Below are positions 6,970 through 14,710 of a stretch of 15,921 bases of DNA, piece by piece (the first letter of the stretch is position 1; each line of letters begins with the position of its first letter). This DNA is from Planctomycetota bacterium (GTDB lineage: Bacteria > Planctomycetota > PUPC01 > JACPCR01), in contig JASLXP010001118.1 of NCBI GenBank assembly GCA_030740295.1, positions 1 to 15,921 on the forward strand. Reading direction: 5' to 3'. The notes beneath the pieces are model-generated. The model did no database searches. It worked only from the letters and a program-made list of their open reading frames with translations, and had not been told where the DNA came from. The position numbers and the translations under genes are program-made.

Positions 6970-9519
6970 CTAATCACTTTCGTACTTGCGACCCGTTATG
7001 CGGCGATACGCCAGAGAGGCGGTCGCACGGAGTTCTGCACCATACTCTTTTGAAGTCAGCACTTCAATGATCGAAGGCACGGCACGAATCTCTCGCATCT
7101 TGCCAAGCCTGAGCAATGCCTGGCGCTGAATCTTCGTTGAGTCAAGGCCATCCAGCAGACGAGCATCATTGTGCAGAATATTAAGAAGAATCTGCACCTC
7201 GGGCAGCCGTTTTCCTCTGGACAGATCCAACTGATTCTCGATCGCTTTCACGAGTGCCACGCGCAACTCTGGGACGGATTCCTGCACGAACTCGGATACC
7301 AGCAACTGTCGAATCTCAGGAGTCTTCGAATGTCCCAACAAGCTAATGCCTGCAAGTCGCATCTCCTCAAGTAGTGAGGGTGGATCGATGGTGATCTGCT
7401 GCCGAATAATCTTCGAGACCGCCTGCTGAGCGCGTTCACCTATTTCAATGTTCCTTTCGCTCAAACTGTGCGATGCTTTGATTGCGCTCAGAGCGGCACG
7501 CGGCGCCAGGCGAACTTCGTCATCTGAGAGAGCTTTTTCGAGAGCATCAAGCGAGGCGGCCGTACCCACTTTCGCGAGGAGGCTGTAGATAGCTTCGTTC
7601 CTGCTGGAAAGGGTGTGTGCGGTAATTTCAGGAAATGCAAGATCCAGCAGACGGCGGTTCAATCGCGGGGTCAGTTTCCGGCCAACCAAGAACGTCCTGA
7701 TCTGCGTAGAAATCTTTACGCTTGAAAGAAAGCTGTCCTCAACTTTGCCAGTCTCGTTAAGTTGCGCGTTCAAGACCTCGGCGAGGGCCTCGGCCACTTC
7801 ATCCTCTTTCTCATCGTCATCGAGCATGCCCCGCACTGGTTCCGGCAGTTTCTCCCACAGTCCTTTGGTCGCGGCGGTGGTCTGCAGTTTCACACGTTTT
7901 GCGAGGGCCATTGTGTCGATGTCATCTGCAGCGATATTCCAAGAGACATCCGCCGCAAGAATCTTCAGGCAGATGGCCTCGGCGGCTTGGCCGAATCGGA
8001 TGAGTGCGTCTTCGGCAGCGCTTCTCAGATTCGCGTTCTTTGATGCGAGATGAAGGCCAATGGGTTGAAGAGCCTGGGTGTCTCCGATGGATGCGAGAGC
8101 CTGAACGCCAGCGACATGGGGCGCTTCGACTGCGACTTGCAAGATCTTGGAGTCCTCCTCCGGTTCCACCGGTTCGGGCAACGGGCGGCCGATGAACTCG
8201 ATCAGTTGGGGCACGGTTTCCGATGCCTTTATCTGGCCAAGAGCGATGCACGCGCTGGCCTGCCTGGCGAGGGAGCCTTCTGACAGGCATTCGAGCAGCG
8301 CAGGTACCGCCGGCTGGCCGACATCGGCCAGCGCCGCAAGCGAGGGCACTCGGACGCTGCCTTCCATCGAATCCAGCAAAGCAACCAGCTTCTTGACGCC
8401 CGCTTCCTGCCCGGCTTTGCCGAGCGCGCGGGCACATGAAAGCATTACCTGCCCATCCTGTTCGTCGTCCTCGATGGCCGTCAGCCAGACGCCTTTCGCC
8501 GTTTCGAGTCCAAGCTTTTCAAGCGCTCTCGCGGCTGCGCGCTTCACGCGGACATCGCCATCCTCGAGCATGGCCTTGCCAAGCGGCGCCACGACTTTTT
8601 CGTCTGAGGATTCCGCGAGAACTCCAATGGCCCGCATCCGGTGGGTCGGCATATCCAGTTCCAGGCATTTGATGAGGAGGTCCACTGCACGCGGGTCTTC
8701 GGCGGCCCCAAGCGCGGCCGCGGCCTCAATGGCAACAGAGCCTTCCTCATCCGTCGCGGCGGTGGCCAGGTGATTTCGTTCAGCACCTGTAGGTTCTTCG
8801 GCGATAGCTTTGACGGCCTCGAGCCGGACCCGGCTGTCTTCATCCTTAAGAACAGAAATGACGCTTGCCCTCGCACTCGTGCTCGCAATCTGCCCCTGCA
8901 GGCCGGCCACCTTGATCCGATCTTCTACCGTCTCCGATTTCAGAGATTCAAGCAGACCTTCCGAGACATGTTCAAGGGCCTGATCGAGGACGGCCTTATG
9001 CGCATCTTCGGTATCCGGATCGTCACGCTTCGCGACGAGGTGAGGCACAGCAATCTGTCCGATCTTTTTCAGAGAGGATACACTGGCTTTGCGCAATTCA
9101 CCCTCACTGGAGAGCAGCACGGAAACCAATGGTCGGACCGCGGTGGGCGCTTTGAACTCGCCGAGCATATTCGTGATCTTCAAGCGAGTTTCCGGCGGCG
9201 CAGTCTTGTTTCTGACGACATCCCCGAGCACTCCGGCCACCTTGTTCGCCCGGTATTCACGGAGCGTGCCTGCTGCCTGCATTCTGCTGAACGTCTCCGC
9301 GACAAGCAGGTGCTTAGACTGCTGAGTCTCATCCCTCAGAATGGAAATCAGCGGGTCAGAAAGATCGTCCCCAATCTCGATGATCTTTTCTTGTGCCTTT
9401 GAGGACGCTGCCTGATCGCCACCTTTAAGATCTGCCACCAATTCGTCAGTATCATAGTCTTTGCCACATCCAGCAAAAAGTACAAAGAGAGCGGGAAGGA
9501 CGGCCTTAAGACGATTCAT
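6970..9519 (-). CDS. HEAT-repeat lipoprotein
   Basis: 849 residues from the ATG at 9519. The N-terminus (MNRLKAVLPALFVLFAGC) is a lipoprotein signal peptide with lipobox FAGC, so C18 would be lipidated and the protein anchored to a membrane facing outward. Nearly all the rest consists of helical HEAT/armadillo repeats of about 30-35 residues, clearest between residues ~40 and ~470 (for example VRLEAVKAIAEE, IEAAAALGAAEDPRAVDLL, VKRAAARALEKLG, ASACIALGQIKASETVPQLIEFI) and returning near the C-terminus (LLRLGKMREIRAVPSIIEVL). Such solenoids are protein-binding scaffolds; no catalytic motif is visible. An in-frame ATG at 9537 exists, but AGGA at 9527-9530 is placed correctly only for 9519. It is the first gene of the cluster that continues with the Cys-rich and LamG genes. 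Ligand unknown. Confidence 0.88.
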   Translation of the reverse strand: MNRLKAVLPALFVLFAGCGKDYDTDELVADLKGGDQAASSKAQEKIIEIGDDLSDPLISILRDETQQSKHLLVAETFSRMQAAGTLREYRANKVAGVLGDVVRNKTAPPETRLKITNMLGEFKAPTAVRPLVSVLLSSEGELRKASVSSLKKIGQIAVPHLVAKRDDPDTEDAHKAVLDQALEHVSEGLLESLKSETVEDRIKVAGLQGQIASTSARASVISVLKDEDSRVRLEAVKAIAEEPTGAERNHLATAATDEEGSVAIEAAAALGAAEDPRAVDLLIKCLELDMPTHRMRAIGVLAESSDEKVVAPLGKAMLEDGDVRVKRAAARALEKLGLETAKGVWLTAIEDDEQDGQVMLSCARALGKAGQEAGVKKLVALLDSMEGSVRVPSLAALADVGQPAVPALLECLSEGSLARQASACIALGQIKASETVPQLIEFIGRPLPEPVEPEEDSKILQVAVEAPHVAGVQALASIGDTQALQPIGLHLASKNANLRSAAEDALIRFGQAAEAICLKILAADVSWNIAADDIDTMALAKRVKLQTTAATKGLWEKLPEPVRGMLDDDEKEDEVAEALAEVLNAQLNETGKVEDSFLSSVKISTQIRTFLVGRKLTPRLNRRLLDLAFPEITAHTLSSRNEAIYSLLAKVGTAASLDALEKALSDDEVRLAPRAALSAIKASHSLSERNIEIGERAQQAVSKIIRQQITIDPPSLLEEMRLAGISLLGHSKTPEIRQLLVSEFVQESVPELRVALVKAIENQLDLSRGKRLPEVQILLNILHNDARLLDGLDSTKIQRQALLRLGKMREIRAVPSIIEVLTSKEYGAELRATASLAYRRITGRKYESD

Positions 9520-9526
9520 AGGGTAT

Positions 9527-9530
9527 TCCT
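9527..9530 (-). promoter_or_regulatory. Ribosome binding site deciding the start of the HEAT lipoprotein gene
   Basis: AGGA on the minus strand, 7 nt before the ATG at 9519. It lies inside the longer frame that would start at 9537, and choosing 9519 gives a canonical lipoprotein signal peptide beginning MNRLK. Confidence 0.55.
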
Positions 9531-9589
9531 GCAGCATTGAAGGCCGGGATTATGCACGCGGGGCATTGGTAATACAAGGGGAAGAGAGG

Positions 9590-9602
9590 AGAGGGAGGAG
9601 GA
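9590..9602 (-). repeat. Polypyrimidine tract, one copy of a 13-bp motif also found upstream of lysC
   Basis: Read on the minus strand, 71 nt upstream of the HEAT gene start, the sequence is TCCTCCTCCCTCT. The identical 13-mer lies on the plus strand at 10556-10568, upstream of lysC. The surrounding ~25 bases are also purine-rich on the plus strand, so this may be low-complexity sequence rather than a specific site. Confidence 0.4.
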
Positions 9603-9735
9603 ACGAACCCTCAAACGGCAGATGCAAATGAAAGTGAAGATTCGCCCCCATAGCTCGTCCCCGGAATGTGATTCCACCTCTTATGTCTGCTATATTCTTT
9701 TTCAGTGATCCTAACTACGCGCTGAACCCGAAACT

Positions 9736-10017
9736 ATGTCATCCATGACCTCCGTCATCGACTCAGAGCCACAGTTTCAACACGCCATCAACCGTTGCGC
9801 ACAGGCGCTAAAAAGACTGGCATGCTACGAACTCGATCCTGCCATTAACGAGCGAATGCTGACGTTGGGAGAGCGAAAAGAATTTTTGGAGGAGGCTGAG
9901 CACAATGAATTGCTGTCGCTAATCGACTTCACTGAAAAACGCACACTGGAAAAACTCGAAGCTCAGTCAGCCTTGAAACAGCTCGGCGAATTCATCCCTG
10001 AAATCTCTGTCAGTTGA
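9736..10017 (+). CDS. Small helical protein of unknown function, partner gene of the HNH module
   Basis: A 93-residue protein that I do not recognise. It looks all-helical and soluble (ALKRLACYELDP, ERKEFLEEAEHNELLSLIDF, LEKLEAQSALKQLGEF), with two cysteines and no signal peptide or membrane segment. The stop overlaps the TTG start of the HNH gene (TTGA, 10014-10017), a layout typical of translationally coupled genes, so the two products probably act together. Two in-frame ATGs (9736 and 9745) are possible starts and neither has a Shine-Dalgarno site. The reading frame is intact although its partner is broken. Possible roles include an immunity, antitoxin-like or targeting partner for the nuclease, but nothing in the sequence decides this. 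Confidence 0.6.
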   Translation: MSSMTSVIDSEPQFQHAINRCAQALKRLACYELDPAINERMLTLGERKEFLEEAEHNELLSLIDFTEKRTLEKLEAQSALKQLGEFIPEISVS

Positions 10018-10426
10018 GCGAAATCAGCGATCCTCTTCGTGCGGCAGTGGTCGAACGTGCAGACAGCATGTGTGAATACTGTCGGCTGCCAACACAGGGG
10101 CAAGTGGCTTGGTTCCCAGTGGACCACATCATCCCTCGCAGCAAAGGCGGGAAGAAGGAATTGAAGAATCTGGCTCTGTCCTGCCCGAGATGCAACGGTC
10201 ACAGGTAGACCCATATGACGGAAGCAGATCCAGTTACAGGCGATGAAATCCCCTCTTCGACCCTCGAATCCAGGCTTGGGAAGACCATTTCGCATGGTCC
10301 CCTGACACTGCACACACCATAGAAGGCATTACGCCGTGCGGTCGAGCCACCATTGAGAGATTGAAAATGAACCACCCACAGATGGTTGAAATCCGCAACT
10401 TCCTGAATGATCTGACGCAGGATTGA
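10014..10426 (+). pseudogene. HNH endonuclease, disrupted by a frameshift and an in-frame TGA
   Basis: The intact first part (10014-10205) encodes a classic Cys-containing HNH domain: C20EYC23, D37H38 in VDHIIPRSKGG, N52 in NLALSCPRCN, and C57/C60. That frame stops at TAG 10206-10208, just after CNGHR. The family's usual C-terminal half continues in another frame: from GTA at 10205, VDPYDGSRSSYRR, then TGA (10244-10246), then NPLFDPRIQAWEDHF...GITPCGRATIERL, ending at TGA 10424-10426. One missing base near 10203 plus one nonsense codon therefore break a gene of about 137 residues, the normal size for this family. The start is TTG, overlapping the stop of the upstream small gene. The HNH core alone (64 residues) might still fold, but loss of the conserved tail makes function doubtful. 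A sequencing error could explain one lesion more easily than both. Confidence 0.85.
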
Positions 10427-10555
10427 GAACCTGCACATCCGTCATCAACTATCAGAAGAACGTGGCCGCGTGAATATCGGTGAAACGGTCCTGCACGGCA
10501 CAATGCATCACATCTTCATTCAGTGAAAGTGGCTACAATTATCTGCACTCCTCTC

Positions 10556-10568
10556 TCCTCCTCCCTCT
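10556..10568 (+). repeat. Polypyrimidine tract, second copy of the 13-bp motif
   Basis: TCCTCCTCCCTCT on the plus strand, ending 114 nt upstream of the lysC ATG. It is the inverted copy of 9590-9602 and, like that copy, has the pyrimidine strand as the coding strand of the downstream gene. Confidence 0.4.
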
Positions 10569-10621
10569 TGCCACGGCGCGACCCGATGCTAGAATCCCGC
10601 CCGAAATTACGGAATCGATTG

Positions 10622-10648
10622 CGACTGGCCGTGCGCCGGTCGTTTTTT
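10622..10648 (+). terminator. Intrinsic terminator-like hairpin 34 nt before lysC
   Basis: CGACTGGC (10622-10629) pairs with GCCGGTCG (10635-10642), giving an 8-bp stem with one G-U pair and a 5-nt loop, followed at once by six T (10643-10648), then CT and three more T. It works only on the plus strand. It could end transcripts from the HNH module or act as a leader attenuator for lysC, since only 34 nt separate it from the start codon. Confidence 0.7.
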
Positions 10649-10682
10649 CTTTCGGCGGATACTGAAATCTTGAGAGCCTGAG

Positions 10683-11903
10683 ATGGGACTTGTCGTTCAT
10701 AAATTTGGTGGGAGCTCGGTCGCCGATACCGACCTAATAAAGGACGCGGCCAGGCGTGCTATTGAGACTAAGAAGGCCGGCGACGACGTCATCGTGGTCG
10801 TCTCTGCCATGGGGAAAGAGACGGACAAACTCTATGACCTCGCCAACCAGATCATGGAGAACCCGCCTTCGAGAGAGGTGGATATGCTCGTCTCGACGGG
10901 TGAGCAGGTTTCCATTGCGCTGATGAGCATGGCTATCCAGTCATTCGGCCAGGATTCCATCTCGTTCCTCGGTGGCCAGATTGGTGTGCGCACGGACGGG
11001 TATCACGAGAAGGCCAAAATCCTTGACATCGAAAAGGAAAAGGTCGAGGCCGCGTTGGCTGAAGGTAAGATCGTTGTTGTGGCTGGTTTCCAGGGCATCG
11101 ACCAGGAGATGAACATCACCACCCTTGGCCGAGGCGGCTCGGATACCAGCGCGGTTGCTCTTGCCGCGGTCTTCGGGGCCGACGTCTGCGTCATCAATAA
11201 AGACGTCGACGGCGTCTGCACTGCCGACCCGCGCATCGTGCCGAACGCCAGTCTGCTGAAGACGATCTCTTACGATGAGATGCTCGAGCTCGCCGGCATG
11301 GGCGCTGGGGTCCTTCACTCGCGCGCCGTTGAACTGGCCAAGAAGCACAACGTGCCGCTGCGGGTCAGAAGTTCCTTTAACGAGAAGCCCGGCACACTGG
11401 TCTGCGAGGAGGATCCTAACGAGCAACAGCCGATGGCCCGTGGTGCGACGTTCAATAAAGAGGAAGCACGTGTCACGATCTCAGAAGTTCCGGACAAGCC
11501 TGGCATGGCCGCGACGATTCTCAAGCACATCGCCGAACGAAATATCAATATAGACATGATCATTCAGAACCCGGGCCACAGCGGCCTGGCCGATCTCACA
11601 TTCACCGTGCCGAAATCAGACCTTCACGAAACTATGGAGGTCTGCAAAGAGGTCTCTGGTGAGATCGGAGCAAAGGACGTTACCTCGAGCGAAGACATTG
11701 CGAAGCTCTCGGTCATCGGCAGCGGAATGCGTGCCCATTCAGGGGTGGCGTCGCGCATGTTCTCCGCCCTCGCAGAGGAAAACGTAAACATACAAAACAT
11801 CAGCACCTCGGAGATTAAGATTTCATGCATCGTGGCGGAAGAAGATTGCGACCGATCTCTGCGTGCTGTCCACGGAGCTTTTGAATTGGATAAAGTCGAA
11901 TGA
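10683..11903 (+). CDS. lysC: Aspartate kinase
   Basis: 406 residues, the normal size of a monofunctional aspartate kinase. It phosphorylates L-aspartate with ATP, the first step to lysine (and diaminopimelate for peptidoglycan), threonine and methionine. Visible motifs: KFGGSSV (7-13, usually KFGGTSV), STGEQ (71-75), TTLGRGGSDTSA (147-158) and DVDGVCTADPRIVP (174-187, where Tyr is more usual than Cys178). Two C-terminal ACT domains begin near residues 262 (VTISEVPDKPGMAATIL) and 341 (KLSVIGSGMRAHSGVASRMFSAL-type segment, ending with NIQNISTSEIKISCIV), which implies feedback inhibition by an end product such as lysine or threonine. No clear ribosome site is present; the ATG at 10683 is at the expected N-terminus. 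Its stop overlaps the valS start by ATGA (11900-11903). Possible attenuation by the hairpin at 10622-10648. Confidence 0.97.
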   Translation: MGLVVHKFGGSSVADTDLIKDAARRAIETKKAGDDVIVVVSAMGKETDKLYDLANQIMENPPSREVDMLVSTGEQVSIALMSMAIQSFGQDSISFLGGQIGVRTDGYHEKAKILDIEKEKVEAALAEGKIVVVAGFQGIDQEMNITTLGRGGSDTSAVALAAVFGADVCVINKDVDGVCTADPRIVPNASLLKTISYDEMLELAGMGAGVLHSRAVELAKKHNVPLRVRSSFNEKPGTLVCEEDPNEQQPMARGATFNKEEARVTISEVPDKPGMAATILKHIAERNINIDMIIQNPGHSGLADLTFTVPKSDLHETMEVCKEVSGEIGAKDVTSSEDIAKLSVIGSGMRAHSGVASRMFSALAEENVNIQNISTSEIKISCIVAEEDCDRSLRAVHGAFELDKVE

Positions 11904-14710
11904 GCTCTCAAGAGCTGCCCAAGCATTTCAATCCGGGCGAGGCAGAGCCTCGCTGGTTTTCCTTCTGGGAAAGGAACGGCTATTTCGCGGCCAGACCCGG
12001 CAGCGCGGAACAGCACTACTCAATCGTGATTCCTCCGCCGAACGTGACCGGTGCGCTCCATCTCGGCCACGCGCTGAATAACACGATTCAAGACATCCTC
12101 GTCCGCTGGCGCCGCATGCAGGGCTTCGACACGCTCTGGATGCCCGGTACGGACCACGCCGGCATCGCCACCCAGGCCGTGGTCGAGAAGCGCCTCTTTG
12201 AGGAAGAAAACAAGACTCGTCACGACATCGGCCGTGAAGCCCTGGTGAAGCGCATCTGGGACTGGAAGGATGAATACGAAGATCGGATTATCGGCCAGCT
12301 CCGAAAAATCGGCAGCTCCTGCGATTGGTCGCGCACCCGGTTCACTCTGGATGATGTTTGCGCGAAGGCCGTGCGTCATACATTTTTCGGACTTTTCAAA
12401 AAGGGACTCATCTATCGCGGCAAGCGATTGGTGAACTGGGACACCTATCTGCAGACCGCTGTGGCCGACGACGAAATTTTTCACGAGACCGTGCAGGGCA
12501 ACCTGTGGCATTTCAAATACCCGCTCGCGGACGGCTCCGGTGAAATGGTGATCGCCACCACCCGGCCGGAAACCATGCTTGGAGATACCGCGGTGGCCGT
12601 GCATCCGGAAGACGAACGGTACAAGGATTTCATCGGCAAGACAGTGATGCTGCCGATCGTGAACCGTGAGATCCCGGTGATCGAGGACGAGGTCCTCGTA
12701 GACCCGAAATTCGGCACGGGCTGCGTAAAGGTGACCCCCGCGCACGACCCCAACGACTACGATACCGGCCTCCGCCATGACCTGGAGATGATTAATATCC
12801 TCACACCGGACGGCATGATCAACGAGAACGGCGGCGCGTTCGCTGGCCAGGATCGCTACGAAGCGCGCGAGGGCGTGGTGGCCGAGCTCGAACGCCTGGG
12901 CCTCATGGAAAAGATTGAAGAGCACGAAAATCAGGTGGGCCACTCCGACCGCTCGAAGACACCCATCGAGCCGTATCTCTCTGACCAGTGGTTCGTGAAG
13001 ATGGAAGACCTGGCGGAATCCGCCATGGAGGCGGTGCGAGACGGCCGGGTGAAGTTCACTCCCGAGCGATATTCCAAATCCTACCTCGACTGGCTCGGAG
13101 AAAAGCGCGACTGGTGCATCAGCCGCCAACTCTGGTGGGGGCACCGCATCCCCGTGTGGCATTGTGCCACTTGTGCAGAAGAAGATTTGCAGGCCGCATT
13201 CGAGGGCCGGGAAGACATCGTCTGGCAGGAGGCCGAATCCGGCGGCTGGTTGCTGTGCGCGCTCGAAGACATCCTCTCCGATGCCCTCGGATCGGAACAT
13301 GAAATCACCCAGGACCCGGACGTGCTGGACACCTGGTTCAGCAGCGCGCTCTGGCCGCATTCCACTCTGGGCTGGCCCAACGAAACAGACGAGCTGAAGA
13401 CCTATTACCCAACTAGCGTGCTCGTGACGAGCCGCGACATCATCACCCTCTGGGTGGCGCGCATGGTGATCACCGGGCTTGAGAACATCGGCGAGATCCC
13501 GTTCCACGATGTGTACATTCACCCGAAGATCCTGGACGGCGAAGGCCAGACCATGAGCAAGACCAGGGGCAACGGCGTGGACCCGCTCGACATCATCGAA
13601 AAGTACGGCGCGGACGCGCTCCGTTTCGGCATGGCCTGGATGAGCACAGAAAATCAGGATGCACGCCTTCCTGTACAACCGGAGATGTTGCCGGACGGAC
13701 GCACCATCAATACCTCCGAGCGCTTCGAGCTGGGCCGGAACTTTACCAACAAACTCTGGAACGCGGCCCGGTTCGCGCTGATGAATCTCGAAGGCGCGGC
13801 CGAATCCGTGGACACGCAGCTCGAAAACGCGGAGCTCAAATTCGAAGACCGCTGGATACTGAGCCGCCTCACGAACGTGGTCGAAAGGGTGACTGGCGAG
13901 CTCGACAAGTACGCAATCAACTTTACAGCGAACCAGCTTCACACTTTTGTCTGGAAGGAATTCTGCGACTGGTATCTCGAGATGGTGAAATCTCGATTCT
14001 CACCGGACACCGATGCCGACACGCGCCTCGCCGCGCAGCGCAGTTTGGCCTTCGTGCTCGATAACATCCTGCGTCTGCTGCACCCGATCATCCCATTCGT
14101 GACCGAAGAAATCTGGCAGCACTTGAATACGGTCCTTCCCGCCCGCGGCATGCCCGGCGCCAAGCAGGTAGCCGCTCCTGACAGCATCATGATAGCGCCC
14201 TGGCCTGAGCCTAATGCCGACCTCCGGGACCAGGATGCTGAGACCGAGATGGAACGTTTTCAGAACATCGTGCGCGGCGTGCGCAACATCCGCAAAAAGC
14301 TCAAGCTGCCCGAGCGGGAGAACCTGGATGCCCACGTGAAGGTGCCGGACGATACCACGTCGAATGAGGTGTCCTCGCATATTCCACTCCTGCAAAGGCT
14401 CGCCCTTGTGGGCGAGGTAACCGTGGGCGTTGAAATCGAAAAGCCAGAACCATCCGCCGCGGAAGTAGTGGAAGACATCGAGGTGTACGTGCCGCTCAAC
14501 AACATCGATCGATCCGCGGAAAAAACACGGCTCGAAGGACGGCTGGAAAAGCTGGAGAAACAGATTCAGGGCTCAAAGCAAAAACTCGCCAATGAACAGT
14601 TCGTGACCAAGGCGCCGGCCAAGGTGGTGGAACGCGAACAGAATCATCTTTCCGAGCTGCAGGATCAATACGAACGGCTCAACAGAAACTTGTCGGACCT
14701 TTCCGTTTAG
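11900..14710 (+). CDS. valS: Valyl-tRNA synthetase
   Basis: 936 residues, normal for bacterial ValRS, a cytoplasmic class I enzyme that charges tRNA-Val. The HIGH motif is HLGH (54-57, in PPPNVTGALHLGH). The CP1 editing domain is present (TTRPETMLGDTAVAVHPED, GTGCVKVTPAHDPNDYDTG), so mischarged threonine should be hydrolysed. RDWCISRQLWWGHRIPVWHC and the DTWFSSALWPHSTLGWP segments are typical. The KMSKS loop reads TMSKT (551-555); the second lysine, K554, is kept while the first position is Thr. An anticodon-binding helical domain follows, and the last ~70 residues form the ValRS-specific coiled coil (AEKTRLEGRLEKLEKQI). The ATG overlaps the lysC stop (ATGA), implying translational coupling. 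No T-tract terminator is visible just after the stop. Confidence 0.98.
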   Translation: MSSQELPKHFNPGEAEPRWFSFWERNGYFAARPGSAEQHYSIVIPPPNVTGALHLGHALNNTIQDILVRWRRMQGFDTLWMPGTDHAGIATQAVVEKRLFEEENKTRHDIGREALVKRIWDWKDEYEDRIIGQLRKIGSSCDWSRTRFTLDDVCAKAVRHTFFGLFKKGLIYRGKRLVNWDTYLQTAVADDEIFHETVQGNLWHFKYPLADGSGEMVIATTRPETMLGDTAVAVHPEDERYKDFIGKTVMLPIVNREIPVIEDEVLVDPKFGTGCVKVTPAHDPNDYDTGLRHDLEMINILTPDGMINENGGAFAGQDRYEAREGVVAELERLGLMEKIEEHENQVGHSDRSKTPIEPYLSDQWFVKMEDLAESAMEAVRDGRVKFTPERYSKSYLDWLGEKRDWCISRQLWWGHRIPVWHCATCAEEDLQAAFEGREDIVWQEAESGGWLLCALEDILSDALGSEHEITQDPDVLDTWFSSALWPHSTLGWPNETDELKTYYPTSVLVTSRDIITLWVARMVITGLENIGEIPFHDVYIHPKILDGEGQTMSKTRGNGVDPLDIIEKYGADALRFGMAWMSTENQDARLPVQPEMLPDGRTINTSERFELGRNFTNKLWNAARFALMNLEGAAESVDTQLENAELKFEDRWILSRLTNVVERVTGELDKYAINFTANQLHTFVWKEFCDWYLEMVKSRFSPDTDADTRLAAQRSLAFVLDNILRLLHPIIPFVTEEIWQHLNTVLPARGMPGAKQVAAPDSIMIAPWPEPNADLRDQDAETEMERFQNIVRGVRNIRKKLKLPERENLDAHVKVPDDTTSNEVSSHIPLLQRLALVGEVTVGVEIEKPEPSAAEVVEDIEVYVPLNNIDRSAEKTRLEGRLEKLEKQIQGSKQKLANEQFVTKAPAKVVEREQNHLSELQDQYERLNRNLSDLSV

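Larger units (their letters stand above)
10427..10682 (+). other. Intergenic region before lysC
   Basis: 256 bp between the broken HNH gene and lysC. It holds a polypyrimidine tract (about 10548-10568) and an intrinsic-terminator-like hairpin (10622-10648). I see no lysine-riboswitch-like sequence and no convincing sigma-70 promoter; GATACT at 10658-10663 resembles a -10 box but has no matching -35. No strong ribosome site precedes the lysC ATG. Confidence 0.4.

Noticed and set aside
9680..9735. Sigma-70 promoter with TATATT as -10 box before the 93-residue gene
   Set aside because: The hexamer at 17-nt spacing upstream does not resemble a -35 box, and promoter consensus for this organism is unknown.
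10244..10246. TGA in the HNH tail as a recoded (selenocysteine or reassigned) codon
   Set aside because: TGA is used as an ordinary stop by several genes here (for example at 2937-2939 and 11901-11903), the aligned family position is not a cysteine, and a frameshift lies 41 bases upstream.
10427..10682. Lysine riboswitch upstream of lysC
   Set aside because: The region is only 256 bp and I could not find the multi-helix lysine-riboswitch core motifs; only a terminator-like hairpin is supported.
12020..13942. 640-codon open frame antisense to valS
   Set aside because: It lies wholly opposite a certain gene, its composition (many His, Val, Arg; no domain) is that of a GC-bias shadow, and no ribosome site supports it.
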